From JAZRGE01 sp045644025 (lineage in GTDB: Bacteria; Bacillota; Clostridia; Oscillospirales; Acutalibacteraceae): a stretch of 37,779 bases of DNA. Location: NCBI GenBank assembly GCA_045644025.1, contig JAZRGE010000017.1, positions 1 to 37,779 on the forward strand, read 5' to 3'. The notes beneath the pieces are model-generated. The model did no database searches and was not told the origin of the DNA. It saw nothing but the letters and a program-made list of their open reading frames with translations. This document shows positions 22,526 through 30,617 of the stretch, piece after piece. The number at the start of each line of letters is the position of its first letter. Positions within the stretch are counted from its first letter, which is position 1. Position numbers and translations under genes: made by a program.

Positions 22526-24142
22526 TCAGTATCTTTGGGGAATCTCCATATCGCTGAGCTTATCAACAAGCTCGGCAAACGGATCGGATTCGGCGGCTTT
22601 GCGCTTGGTGTAGGGGCCAAGCTTAAAGATCTTTCCGCTCACCTTCTGGGCGGCCTTGCGAATAGAATCCTTATATAACGGGTTATCGCTCTTTATCATA
22701 TCCCTAAAGGCAGGGTTGGCACAATCGATAAGCAGATAATCGCCATCCACGTAGGCGGCAGATTCTGTTAAAAACCCGCAAAGCAACGGGCAAGTGCGGC
22801 TAAGCTCGGCCAGCACTTCTCCCCACTTATCAAAGCTTCCTGCAGGAGGTGCTGCCTGCTTTTTGGGAGCCGGAGCGGGCTGCTCGGGCGCAGAAGCAGG
22901 GGCAGGATCCGGGAAAGGCTGTGCCGCCACGGGCTGCATCTCCCAAGGTGGCAATTCGGAATTATCGGCTGCCGATGCTGCAGCAGGCGCGGGTGAAATA
23001 GGGGCAGGCACCACAGGTGCAGCTTTTTTGGGAACGGCAGCAGGAGCTGCAGCAGGGCTTACAACAGCATTGCCGCAAAGCTCGATAACAGCCATTTCCA
23101 GCTCCAGGCGGCGGTTGCCCTTAGCCATTCTATCGGCCGCGGAGCGCAGGCAGTTCATCGCCGCAAATATTCCGCTGCCCGACAAAGCATCGGCCTGAGC
23201 TTTTAGCGCGGCATATTCGCCATCGCTGCACACCACCATGCTCTTGGCATCCTTAATAGATTTTATAAGCATAAGATCTCGGAAGTGAGAAAGCATTTCG
23301 GAGCAAAGGCGTGTGGCATCCACCGATGCAGAATGAAGCTGCTCCACAACCTGCAGAGCCCTACCTGCATCCTTTTCGATTATTCCTTGGGCAATGGCAG
23401 TCTGATATTCTCTGCCTGCCATACCGCATATCTCTCTCACCTTTTCTTCGGTGATATCGGCGGTTTGCCCTGCACACTGATCCAGGATAGAGAGCGCATC
23501 GCGCAGGCCTCCATCGGAAAGCACGGCAATAAGATTAGCCGCCTCGGCGGTGAGACTGATATTCTCGCACTGTGCCACATAAAGCAATCTCTTGGCGATA
23601 TCGGAATTATCTATTCTCTTAAAATCGAAGCGCTGGCAACGGGAAAGCACGGTGGCCGGAAGCTTATGCACCTCGGTGGTGGCCAATATAAATATAACGT
23701 GCTCGGGGGGCTCCTCCAATGTCTTAAGTAAGGCATTGAATGCGCCCGAAGAAAGCATATGAACTTCGTCTATAATATACACTCGGTATTTGGAGCGCTC
23801 AGGTGTGAACTGAGCCTGCTCTCTCAACGTGCGGATATTATCCACACCGTTGTTGGAAGCGGCATCTATCTCCATGATATCCATCACGTCGCCTGCGGCA
23901 ATTCCCTTGCAGGATTCGCACTCTAAGCAGGGATCCCCATCTGCGGTGCTAAGGCAGTTCACAGCCTTGGCAAGAATGTGGGCACAGCTTGTCTTGCCCG
24001 TGCCGCGGGAGCCGGTGAAGAGATAGGCATGGGATATTCTGCCCATTTTAAGCTCGTTCTTTAATGTTTCTGTAACGTGTTCCTGGCCCGAAACCTGAGA
24101 AAAGGTGGCCGGCCTATATTTACGATACAACGCCTGGTACAT
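22526..24142 (-). CDS. dnaX: DNA polymerase III subunit gamma/tau
   Basis: A 538-aa clamp-loader ATPase that opens the sliding clamp and joins the polymerases. The AAA+ part (about 1-220) begins MYQALYRKYRPATF. Its Walker A is GSRGTGKT (44-51), its zinc module uses C63, C72, C75 and C78, its Walker B is YIIDEVHML, and it has LEEPPEHV plus the SRC arginine-finger region. Domain III follows to about 365, then an Ala/Pro linker (about 365-440) and a C-terminal tau domain. The ATG at 24142 follows GGGGGG; the frame is open upstream but only through the SRP RNA. A possible frameshift site lies at 23024-23029. It heads the dnaX-ebfC-recR-manA-trmL operon. Confidence 0.97.
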   Translation of the reverse strand: MYQALYRKYRPATFSQVSGQEHVTETLKNELKMGRISHAYLFTGSRGTGKTSCAHILAKAVNCLSTADGDPCLECESCKGIAAGDVMDIMEIDAASNNGVDNIRTLREQAQFTPERSKYRVYIIDEVHMLSSGAFNALLKTLEEPPEHVIFILATTEVHKLPATVLSRCQRFDFKRIDNSDIAKRLLYVAQCENISLTAEAANLIAVLSDGGLRDALSILDQCAGQTADITEEKVREICGMAGREYQTAIAQGIIEKDAGRALQVVEQLHSASVDATRLCSEMLSHFRDLMLIKSIKDAKSMVVCSDGEYAALKAQADALSGSGIFAAMNCLRSAADRMAKGNRRLELEMAVIELCGNAVVSPAAAPAAVPKKAAPVVPAPISPAPAAASAADNSELPPWEMQPVAAQPFPDPAPASAPEQPAPAPKKQAAPPAGSFDKWGEVLAELSRTCPLLCGFLTESAAYVDGDYLLIDCANPAFRDMIKSDNPLYKDSIRKAAQKVSGKIFKLGPYTKRKAAESDPFAELVDKLSDMEIPQRY

Positions 24143-24167
24143 AATATCCCCCCTAAAAATAATTGAT

Positions 24168-24312
24168 GCCTTCCTTACTTCAAAGTGTGCAGACCGAAAG
24201 ATTTGCTGCGGCACACGGAAAAACCGCTTAATGCTGCTCGGTTCCCCGCCTGACATGGTTCACGACCTTCCGTCGCACAGGACCCAACGATCTGCACACT
24301 TTGCGGCAAGGC
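24168..24312 (-). ncRNA. ffs: Signal recognition particle RNA (small bacterial type)
   Basis: The RNA core of the signal recognition particle, which binds Ffh and targets membrane proteins. On the minus strand the ends pair over 16 bp (24288-24303 with 24181-24196), with weaker outer pairing GCCTT/AAGGC that gives an RNA of about 145 nt. The tip at 24233-24254 has the diagnostic GTCAGG...GGAA...AGCAGC arrangement of helix 8. Compared with the common tip it has a compensated stem (CGG/CCG instead of TCC/GGA). It lies directly upstream of dnaX, as in B. subtilis. There is no room for a full Alu domain. The exact ends are estimated. Confidence 0.93.
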
Positions 24313-24337
24313 AAAGGCACCATATTTCGCAGAAATT

Positions 24338-24366
24338 ATTATAATACAAACCGCCGTTTGTTGCAA
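24338..24366 (-). promoter_or_regulatory. Promoter of the SRP RNA-dnaX operon
   Basis: On the minus strand, TTGCAA (24366-24361) and TATAAT (24343-24338) are 17 bases apart, some 25-30 bases before the RNA. No terminator is seen between the RNA and dnaX, so read-through into dnaX is likely. Confidence 0.75.
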
Positions 24367-24515
24367 CTGTTTTTTTGCCGTTCACACCAGGTTCAAACCT
24401 TGGGTATATTATTCGAATTATAAAGGCGGCAGGAATAAAAAAGTGTTGTTTTAGCGTATAATCTTTGTTATTATAATAAATATATTATTTAAGAGCCAAT
24501 ATAGGGGGTGCTTCT

Positions 24516-25004
24516 TTGGAACTGTGGGATATTTTTAATAAAGACGGTGAGCCCACGGGCAAGACTGTCCGCCGCGGTAACCTGAGATTGCGCTCGGGTG
24601 AATACCATATGGTGGTACATATCTGGATAAAGGGTCCCGATGGCCGTTGGCTCATTCAGCGCCGAAGCCCCGATAAGAAGCCTATGGCCAATGAATGGGC
24701 AGCCACGGGCGGCTCGGTAATTGCAGGCGAGAGATCCCTGCAGGCCGCCTCAAGGGAGCTTTTCGAAGAGCTTTCCATAAAGAAAAAGGATGAAGAATTC
24801 AAATTTATCGGCCGCATCTTCCGCCGCCACTCCTTTGTGGACGTTTGGCAGGTGGAATTCAGCGGCAGAGCAGAAGATCTGGTGCTGCAGGAATCGGAAG
24901 TGGCCGAAGTGAAATGGGCCACCACCGAAGAACTGCGCCAAATGATAGCCGATGGCACTTATCACGACTACGGCGACAACTATTTCAAAGCAATTCTTGA
25001 TTAA
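24516..25004 (+). CDS. NUDIX hydrolase
   Basis: A 162-aa pyrophosphatase of the NUDIX family acting on a nucleoside-diphosphate-linked or similar substrate. The Nudix box is complete: GGSVIAGERSLQAASRELFEEL (G-x5-E-x7-R-E-L-x-E-E-L; about residues 68-89). The start, ELWDIFNKDGEPTGKTVRRG, resembles the YfcD/IPP-isomerase-like branch. It starts at TTG 24516 after AGGGGGTG. The substrate cannot be told. It stands 32 bases before the zinc-ribbon protein genes and may share their transcript. Confidence 0.9.
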   Translation: MELWDIFNKDGEPTGKTVRRGNLRLRSGEYHMVVHIWIKGPDGRWLIQRRSPDKKPMANEWAATGGSVIAGERSLQAASRELFEELSIKKKDEEFKFIGRIFRRHSFVDVWQVEFSGRAEDLVLQESEVAEVKWATTEELRQMIADGTYHDYGDNYFKAILD

Positions 25005-25036
25005 GACGAACTTTAAGTTCGGGAAACGGTGAATCA

Positions 25037-26005
25037 ATGGGATATAAGATTGAAGGGGAAAAGTGCCCCGTTTGCAAAGCATATTTATTCAACGAAGACG
25101 ACGTGGTGTTCTGCCCTCTTTGCGGTGCTCCTCACCACAGAGATTGCTATGCTGCTCTGGGCCATTGCGGGCTGCAGGAGCTTCACGGCACAGCCGAACA
25201 ATATTCTCCCAAAAGGGAGGATGAACCCGAGGCAAGCGAAGCCCAGCAAAAGGATAGCAGCCCCGAAAAATGCCCCCGTTGCGGCCGCGATAAGATAGAA
25301 AGTTCCCTCTTTTGCCCCTACTGCGGCCATGATTTTGCAGGGAATACGCCCAACGGAGGACACGCTCCCGGCGCACATGTGGTCTATCCCCCGTTTATTG
25401 ATCCTTATGGCGGAGTGCCTCACGACGGATCTGTTTCAATTGAGGGTGAGAGCGTTGAAGACGTTAGAAAATTTGTGTTCTCCAACACCCAACGCTACGT
25501 TCCACTTTTCTGCAAGCTGGATAAAAAGCACAAATTCAGCTGGAACTGGGCAGCCTTTCTTTTCCCTCATCTCTGGCTTTTCTTCCGCAAGCATTACGTA
25601 GCAGGAGCTGTGGCGCTGGCTCTCACGTTGCTCTCCACCTTCTGCCTTTTGCCCCTAAGTGCCGACATTGCAACACTCATAGGTGCAGGCGGCCAAATCG
25701 TGCAGAACAATCAGGAGCAGTTGAATCTTATCCTTTCTGTCATCCCTCAGGTGCCGCTGAGCTCGTTCATGTTTGCCGCGGCGGGATGGATAATAGGTCT
25801 CTTCACCTCGGTTTATTTTGGCCTTATGGGTGATTGGCACTATCGGAATTACGTAGTTTCTTCCATTAAGCAGATCCGCACAAGCAACGACATTGAAGAT
25901 AGGGACGCCGCCTTTTTTAAGAAAGGTGCCACAAGCCTGATGGGTTTCCTTATTGCTTATTTCGTCACCCAGCTTCTCCCCCAGATAGTGGCCTTGTTTA
26001 TATAA
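25037..26005 (+). CDS. RING-like/zinc-ribbon membrane protein, DUF2628 type
   Basis: A 322-aa protein with two N-terminal zinc modules. The first is RING-like (C10-P-V-C, CPLC, HHRDCY, about residues 9-46); the second is a short ribbon (CPRCGRD...FCPYCGHDF, about 79-102). After a Gly/Pro linker comes the motif GESVEDVRKFV and a membrane domain (about 170-322) of four or five helices, beginning FSWNWAAFLFPHLWLFFRKHYVAGA. This is the DUF2628-type pattern. It is the first of two tandem relatives (13 bases apart). The job is unknown; the zinc modules suggest binding to another protein. Confidence 0.83.
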   Translation: MGYKIEGEKCPVCKAYLFNEDDVVFCPLCGAPHHRDCYAALGHCGLQELHGTAEQYSPKREDEPEASEAQQKDSSPEKCPRCGRDKIESSLFCPYCGHDFAGNTPNGGHAPGAHVVYPPFIDPYGGVPHDGSVSIEGESVEDVRKFVFSNTQRYVPLFCKLDKKHKFSWNWAAFLFPHLWLFFRKHYVAGAVALALTLLSTFCLLPLSADIATLIGAGGQIVQNNQEQLNLILSVIPQVPLSSFMFAAAGWIIGLFTSVYFGLMGDWHYRNYVVSSIKQIRTSNDIEDRDAAFFKKGATSLMGFLIAYFVTQLLPQIVALFI

Positions 26006-26017
26006 AGGAGAATTTTT

Positions 26018-26800
26018 ATGAACAACAATCGCCGATGCCCCAACTGCGGCGCGCCCAACGATGGTTTTTTTGAATATTGCTATAAATGCGGCACACCGCT
26101 GAACCTGCGCAGCCCTTATGGCCAGCATTACGCCCCTTATAACGGCAGCGGCCAATACGAACCTGCAACCATTGCAGGTCAGCCCATTGAAGACGTGAAA
26201 TCCTTCGTGGGGCAGACAGACGGCGGCATAAAGCTTACCCGCAAGCTGATTGATATTGAGGTCAGCCGTTCGCACACCCATTGGTGCTGGCCCGTTTTCT
26301 TCTTTTCCCTTTTGGGGCCTATGTTCACAGCGATCTGGTTCTTCTACCGAAAAATGTATAAAACAGGTATTCTGGTGGCTTTGGCAGGGCTTATGCTTTT
26401 CGGTGCCGACACACTTATCAATTTCGAATACAATCTGGCTCTGGCTCAGGAAATGAAGAATCTTCTCGGCTCTTCCGAATCTTTTTATGAATTTATGCAA
26501 AAGCTTTCCACCGATGCCACCACACTTCCCAGCCAAAGCAGTCTTGGCACGTTGCTCACATCCTTAGTGGAGCTGGGCTCGCTGGCATTAGGTGTGGGAA
26601 TGGCAATGTTCGCCACCGGGATCTATCGCAGCCACATAGGCAAGACCTTGATGGCCAACCCACAGCTTAGCGGCAACTTCTTTGCTCTCACAGCCAAAGG
26701 AGGCACTTCCATGGCAGCGGCAGGAATTGCAGCAGCAGTTCTTTGGATAATCTTCAATCTTATGCAGAATATTCCCTACATCGCGGCAATGATAATTTGA
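26018..26800 (+). CDS. Zinc-ribbon membrane protein, paralogue of the preceding gene
   Basis: A 260-aa protein with a single N-terminal zinc ribbon (CPNCG...CYKCG, about residues 7-27), then GQPIEDVKSFVG and a membrane domain (about 90-260), WPVFFFSLLGPMFTAIWFFYRKMYKTG. The order of the linker motif and first membrane segments matches the preceding gene, so the two arose by duplication and the RING-like module was lost or gained. The RBS is AAAGGAG. A strong terminator follows. Function unknown. Confidence 0.82.
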   Translation: MNNNRRCPNCGAPNDGFFEYCYKCGTPLNLRSPYGQHYAPYNGSGQYEPATIAGQPIEDVKSFVGQTDGGIKLTRKLIDIEVSRSHTHWCWPVFFFSLLGPMFTAIWFFYRKMYKTGILVALAGLMLFGADTLINFEYNLALAQEMKNLLGSSESFYEFMQKLSTDATTLPSQSSLGTLLTSLVELGSLALGVGMAMFATGIYRSHIGKTLMANPQLSGNFFALTAKGGTSMAAAGIAAAVLWIIFNLMQNIPYIAAMII

Positions 26801-26808
26801 GAAATTAA

Positions 26809-26842
26809 AAAGCTCACAGCCTTTCGCTGTGAGCTTTATTTT
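26809..26842. terminator. Bidirectional terminator before uppP
   Basis: AAAGCTCACAGC-CTTTC-GCTGTGAGCTTT forms a 12-bp perfect stem followed by ATTTTTAT. It ends the zinc-ribbon pair and the convergent uppP gene. Confidence 0.93.
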
Positions 26843-27687
26843 TATGCTTTTGCTGAATATGGAATAACATTGAATAGTATTAAGAGAAGCACTAATGCGC
26901 CGAGCACTATTCTGTAGTATCCGAAGACCTTAAAATCGTGCTTGCGGATATAGGCAAGCAGGAATTTTATAACAAACATAGAAACAACAAAGGAAACCAC
27001 CGAACCGATAAGCAATATACCCCATTCGCTGCCGCTCATGCCCGATGCACCTTTAAGGAGCTTGAGTGCCGAGGCGCCGAACATAACGGGCACAGCCATA
27101 AAGAAAGAAAACTCAGCCGCAGCCGCTCTGGACATACCAAGCAACAATATCGCGCCCAGAATTGTGGAACCGGAACGGGATGTGCCGGGGATCAGAGCCA
27201 GCATCTGGCAGCAACCCATGAGCAGAGCTGTTTTATATGTAATATCGGCCGTTGTTTCAATAGAGATTTTACGGCTTATCTTGCCCGAAACTATAAACAG
27301 CACGCCATAAACAATAAGAGCAACGGCGATTATCCAATTTGGAGAAAGAACATTATCAATAACATCCTCAAAAAGCACGCCCGCAATTCCTGCAGGCACG
27401 CTGGCCACCAATATCTTAGACCACAAAACCCACGTGCTCTTCTTTTCTATGGGGCTTTTGGAAAGAGCAAAGGGGTTGAGTTGGCGGAAATATATCACGA
27501 CCACAGCAATAATAGAGCCCAACTGAATGACCACCTTGAACATATCAAAAAAGCCTTTACTGAGCATTCCGAAGGGAATAATATTCTCGGCCAAGAGCAA
27601 ATGGCCCGTGCTGCTGATGGGCAGCCACTCACTAACGCCCTGAATAATACCGTAGATTATGGAATAGATCACATCGAAGAGATTCAC
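26842..27687 (-). CDS. uppP: Undecaprenyl-diphosphate phosphatase (BacA/UppP type)
   Basis: A 281-aa multi-pass membrane enzyme that recycles undecaprenyl diphosphate to the monophosphate carrier used for peptidoglycan and surface-sugar synthesis. Both signature regions are present: GVSEWLPISSTGH (about residues 17-29) with the catalytic Glu and Ser, and PGTSRSGSTI (about 166-175) with the phosphate-binding Arg. There are about 8 hydrophobic segments. The start is GTG 27687 after AAGGAGATGACAGC. It has its own promoter. Confidence 0.96.
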   Translation of the reverse strand: MNLFDVIYSIIYGIIQGVSEWLPISSTGHLLLAENIIPFGMLSKGFFDMFKVVIQLGSIIAVVVIYFRQLNPFALSKSPIEKKSTWVLWSKILVASVPAGIAGVLFEDVIDNVLSPNWIIAVALIVYGVLFIVSGKISRKISIETTADITYKTALLMGCCQMLALIPGTSRSGSTILGAILLLGMSRAAAAEFSFFMAVPVMFGASALKLLKGASGMSGSEWGILLIGSVVSFVVSMFVIKFLLAYIRKHDFKVFGYYRIVLGALVLLLILFNVIPYSAKA

Positions 27688-27718
27688 GCTGTCATCTCCT
27701 TAAAATTATTACCATCCG

Positions 27719-27748
27719 ATTATACCACAGCAGCGCCGCATAAGTAAA
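27719..27748 (-). promoter_or_regulatory. Promoter of uppP
   Basis: On the minus strand, a TTTACT-like -35 (27748-27743) and TATAAT (27724-27719) are spaced by 18 bases, about 32 bases before the GTG start. The -10 is perfect; the -35 is moderate. Confidence 0.62.
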
Positions 27749-27758
27749 GCCCTATTTG

Positions 27759-27905
27759 CTAAAAGAGCGTAGCCCCCGAAAGGTATGCCGCTCCCAGAAA
27801 TCCGGCCATCAGTGCCGATAGGCAGAGCAAAGTAATTGTCATGGTGCGCAGAAAAAGGCTCACGCCCTCGCTGCGGCTTTTATCGTATCTTTTGATCCTG
27901 CTCAT
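27759..27905 (-). CDS. Small single-pass membrane protein
   Basis: A 48-aa peptide with a charged N-terminus (MSRIKRYDKSRSEG) and one hydrophobic segment (about 18-47, LFLRTMTITLLCLSALMAGFLGAAYLSG). The ATG at 27905 has a good GAGGTGAG site 4-5 bases upstream, which argues that it is translated. The frame is open a further 14 codons upstream. It lies upstream of uppP in the same direction, without a named family that I recognise. Confidence 0.58.
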   Translation of the reverse strand: MSRIKRYDKSRSEGVSLFLRTMTITLLCLSALMAGFLGAAYLSGATLF

Positions 27906-28010
27906 TTTCTCACCTCGCCCAAATATTATGGGCGCCGAGCAGATCATTCATTCCTTTTTTGGCAAATAGGCAAACTTTTACATATAATTTCGGCTTCCAT
28001 TTTTTGTTCC

Positions 28011-28040
28011 TTGCACACACCCTATGCCTCATAATATTAT
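28011..28040 (+). promoter_or_regulatory. Likely promoter of the MecA-like gene
   Basis: TTGCAC (28011-28016) and TATTAT (28035-28040) are separated by 18 bases and end about 18 bases before the start codon. A moderate match. Confidence 0.5.
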
Positions 28041-28058
28041 GTATAGGGGGAGTTAGAT

Positions 28059-28616
28059 ATGACAATGAATTCCGAGGGGCCCTTAAAGCTTCGGGTGGTG
28101 CTGGATGCACCCGATCTGCTGGAATACGGCCTCACCTTTAACCAACTCGATTACAATGCTCATCGCACCCGCGAACTGCTGAACGCTCTGCTCATAAAGG
28201 CTGCCGGCACCACAGATTTTCACCTCTGCCCAGGCAAGCTTATGATAGAAGCCTTCCCGCAGGAGGGCGGCGGCTGCGTTATATATTTCACGATCAAGCA
28301 GCAACACCGGAAATTTTGGCGCAGAAAAGAAAGCGTGGAACAGCTCTTTTCTTTTTCCGATGCATCACGTCTTTTGGATGCCGCCAAGGCGGCCTACATA
28401 AGCCACGCCCATTGCCGCGAAAGCAGACTTTACAAAGCAGACGGCCTCTGGCTTTTGGCTGTTTTGGGCGCGGAAAAAAGTCTGGCGGCTTTGCTTTGCG
28501 AATATGCCGATAGCAAGCAGACCGCCAAGCAGGAACTTTACCGCATCGCGGAGCACGGAAAATTCATCTGTGCCGATGCACTAAATGCCATCGGCAAGGC
28601 AATTCTCAGCAATTAA
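28059..28616 (+). CDS. MecA-like adaptor protein
   Basis: A 185-aa protein with the MecA pattern: a short N-terminal domain with LLEYGLTFNQLDYNAHRTRELLNAL (about residues 19-43) and TTDFHLCPGKLMIEAFPQEGG, and a C-terminal domain with F-S-F-S-D-A-S-R-L-L-D-A-A followed by Y-K-A-D-G-L-W-L-L. In Bacillus MecA hands substrates such as ComK to the ClpC ATPase. It is shorter than the Bacillus protein (about 218 aa), mainly because the linker is short. The RBS is GGGGGAG. It is monocistronic, closed by a strong terminator. Confidence 0.83.
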   Translation: MTMNSEGPLKLRVVLDAPDLLEYGLTFNQLDYNAHRTRELLNALLIKAAGTTDFHLCPGKLMIEAFPQEGGGCVIYFTIKQQHRKFWRRKESVEQLFSFSDASRLLDAAKAAYISHAHCRESRLYKADGLWLLAVLGAEKSLAALLCEYADSKQTAKQELYRIAEHGKFICADALNAIGKAILSN

Positions 28617-28650
28617 AAAGTCTCGGAAGTTTTCTTCCGAGACTTTATTT
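28617..28650. terminator. Bidirectional terminator between the MecA-like and DUF2207 genes
   Basis: AAAGTCTCGGAAG-TTTT-CTTCCGAGACTTT is a 13-bp perfect stem followed by ATTTTT, positioned right after the stop and 7 bases before the convergent gene's end. Confidence 0.94.
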
Positions 28651-28656
28651 TTGCGT

Positions 28657-30552
28657 TTACCAGCTTCCGCCGCCACCGCCGCCGAAGCCGCCGCCCGAAA
28701 AACCGCCACCGCCGCCGAAGCCGCCCACGCTTCCCTTGCTCTGCTGGGGCACCGACACCATATTAGCACGGCATCTATCCATAGAGCTGTTGAAGGAATG
28801 CCAGAACATCCAGCTGGAGAAGGGGTAATCGTAGCCATAGTACCAAGTAGGCGGCTCGATTGCGATAGATTCGAACTTCTTGGCCCATTTATCCGAAAAG
28901 CCAAGAACATAGGCAAAAGGTATTACGTTATAAAAATACTGTGGATCCTGCTCAACCAACGCTTTAAGTCTATCCAACTCGGCCATCTCTATAAACTGCT
29001 TAAAGCCCAAAATCTCACCCAAAAGGCGTGTGTTCTCCTTGGTGCGCTTATTGGTGGGCACAGCGAAGAGAACCGAAACAAGGGTGCACGCAGCTCCCAG
29101 AGCCATGGGGATAATCAACCCGCTCATAGACCCTATAATCACAACGGCCAGCAGAGCTAAACTTATTGCCACAGCACCCATGGCGATCGCCTTGCCCTTA
29201 AAGTTTCCGCCTGTGCCCGTGTGGCGCCTATCCCAAAGAGCAATAGAGATACCGCAAATGGCAAGCGAGCCTATTATAGCAGCGGCCGCGGAAATAATCA
29301 GCGCATCCATATTCGCAGACGCGGCAAAGAGACAGGCCAAGGAAACGAGCGCCAATGGCAGGCCGCAAAGCAACCAGGATATCACTCGGGCAAAGGTAGA
29401 CATACGGGTGTAGATCCTGTTTTCGGGAATGGCGCTGAAATAGCGAGCCATTTCCATTGTGGCCGCGTTCATCGTGGTGTAGAATTTGTTTTTCAGATCA
29501 CGGCTATGAACAGTATCACCCGCGGCAAACAACCCGTTGAACATTACTGCTTCAAAACTCTTGGCACTTCTCGGCAGAGCATTTTTCTTAACAAACTCAA
29601 AATCCTTGCCATCCTGATGAATCTCCAAGTACCCCTTCCCTGCCCAATAAATGATAAGGGATATAAGGTCTTTTTGATCGGTGCTGCCATCAATGATATG
29701 GCCTATTTCGGCGCTGGAGAGCCCGTTCGGAGGATAGAAGTTCACAACCGGTATCACCTTTTCATCCCGCCCAAAGGCAATATAAAGCCAAGCAGCAAGG
29801 ATTGCCACGATCACCGCCGCAACAACAGCAGGAAATATCCATTTATCGGCTCTGGCTTCCCCTTGGAAATATCCTTCGGGAAGCAAGATATCCAACGTGG
29901 CGGTTTCGCCACGCATCATCTTGCCCAATGCCACGATCTCCATTTTATCCCGTGTGTTGGAAAGTGAAAAGTGCACGCCGTCGCTATCGGCCGAACCCCA
30001 TTTGCCTGCATAAACATAAGGCTCCACACCTTCGGGCAGGGGCTTTTCAAACTTCACGTTGGCCGAAAAATATTCAATATCAGTCTCCCATTCGGTGGGA
30101 AGAAGATTGAGATAAAGGAAATCGGCGGCTTCAATGCCATCCTCGTAGATCTGCATCTTATAGCTTATGGTATAGGTCTTTTGGCCGCGGACAAGGGTAT
30201 CCTCATCGCCGATGGTGATAAGGGTGAAATCGCCGTCGGTCTCCACCGCGTATTCTGCGCCGCTCACGTAAACGTCGGTAATGCTGGCACGCATTCTTTT
30301 GGTGTATCGCTCGTCCCCCACCATATGATCAAACTCAAGAATATAGGGAATATATCTATAGATGCCGTGGCGCGACGTGAGAAAATCCACCGATATTTCT
30401 TCGGTGATGCTCAAGGTGTTATCTTCCGCCACCACAACATCTACGTTGAATTCTTCCGTGCGCATATATTGGGGCATTATTTCGGCCGATGCGGGCACAG
30501 CCCACATCACAGCCATAGAACAAACAACTAAAAATATTGCTAATTTTTTCAC
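28657..30552 (-). CDS. DUF2207 family membrane protein
   Basis: A 631-aa protein. Residues about 1-24 form a signal peptide ending PASA-E. An outside beta domain (about 25-235; ITEEISVDFLTSRHGIYRYIPY near its start) is characteristic of DUF2207. A membrane helix (about 243-265) leads to a cytoplasmic part, then four further helices (about 390-510), and the protein ends in a Gly-rich tail (GGFGGGGGFSGGG). The GTG at 30552 is chosen, with GGAGGC upstream. DUF2207 and LemA genes often sit together; the function is unknown and possibly linked to the cell surface. It is the last gene of the yebC-to-DUF2207 unit. Confidence 0.87.
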   Translation of the reverse strand: MKKLAIFLVVCSMAVMWAVPASAEIMPQYMRTEEFNVDVVVAEDNTLSITEEISVDFLTSRHGIYRYIPYILEFDHMVGDERYTKRMRASITDVYVSGAEYAVETDGDFTLITIGDEDTLVRGQKTYTISYKMQIYEDGIEAADFLYLNLLPTEWETDIEYFSANVKFEKPLPEGVEPYVYAGKWGSADSDGVHFSLSNTRDKMEIVALGKMMRGETATLDILLPEGYFQGEARADKWIFPAVVAAVIVAILAAWLYIAFGRDEKVIPVVNFYPPNGLSSAEIGHIIDGSTDQKDLISLIIYWAGKGYLEIHQDGKDFEFVKKNALPRSAKSFEAVMFNGLFAAGDTVHSRDLKNKFYTTMNAATMEMARYFSAIPENRIYTRMSTFARVISWLLCGLPLALVSLACLFAASANMDALIISAAAAIIGSLAICGISIALWDRRHTGTGGNFKGKAIAMGAVAISLALLAVVIIGSMSGLIIPMALGAACTLVSVLFAVPTNKRTKENTRLLGEILGFKQFIEMAELDRLKALVEQDPQYFYNVIPFAYVLGFSDKWAKKFESIAIEPPTWYYGYDYPFSSWMFWHSFNSSMDRCRANMVSVPQQSKGSVGGFGGGGGFSGGGFGGGGGGSW

Positions 30553-30569
30553 TGTTTGCCTCCTTCGGC

Positions 30570-30601
30570 AAAATAAAGGCCGACGGCCGAAGCCGTCGGC
30601 C
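30570..30601 (-). terminator. UUCG-capped hairpin between lemA and the DUF2207 gene
   Basis: On the minus strand, GGCCGACGGC-TTCG-GCCGTCGGCC is a perfect 10-bp GC-rich stem with the very stable UUCG tetraloop, followed by TTTATTTT. It lies 17 bases after lemA and only about 18 bases before the DUF2207 GTG. It is probably a partial terminator that lowers DUF2207 expression relative to lemA. Confidence 0.8.
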
Positions 30602-30617
30602 CACAAACTCAAGCCAA

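Noticed and set aside
24175..24366. Coding sequence upstream of dnaX on the minus strand
   Set aside because: The open frames there overlap the SRP RNA, whose pairing and conserved tip explain the sequence.
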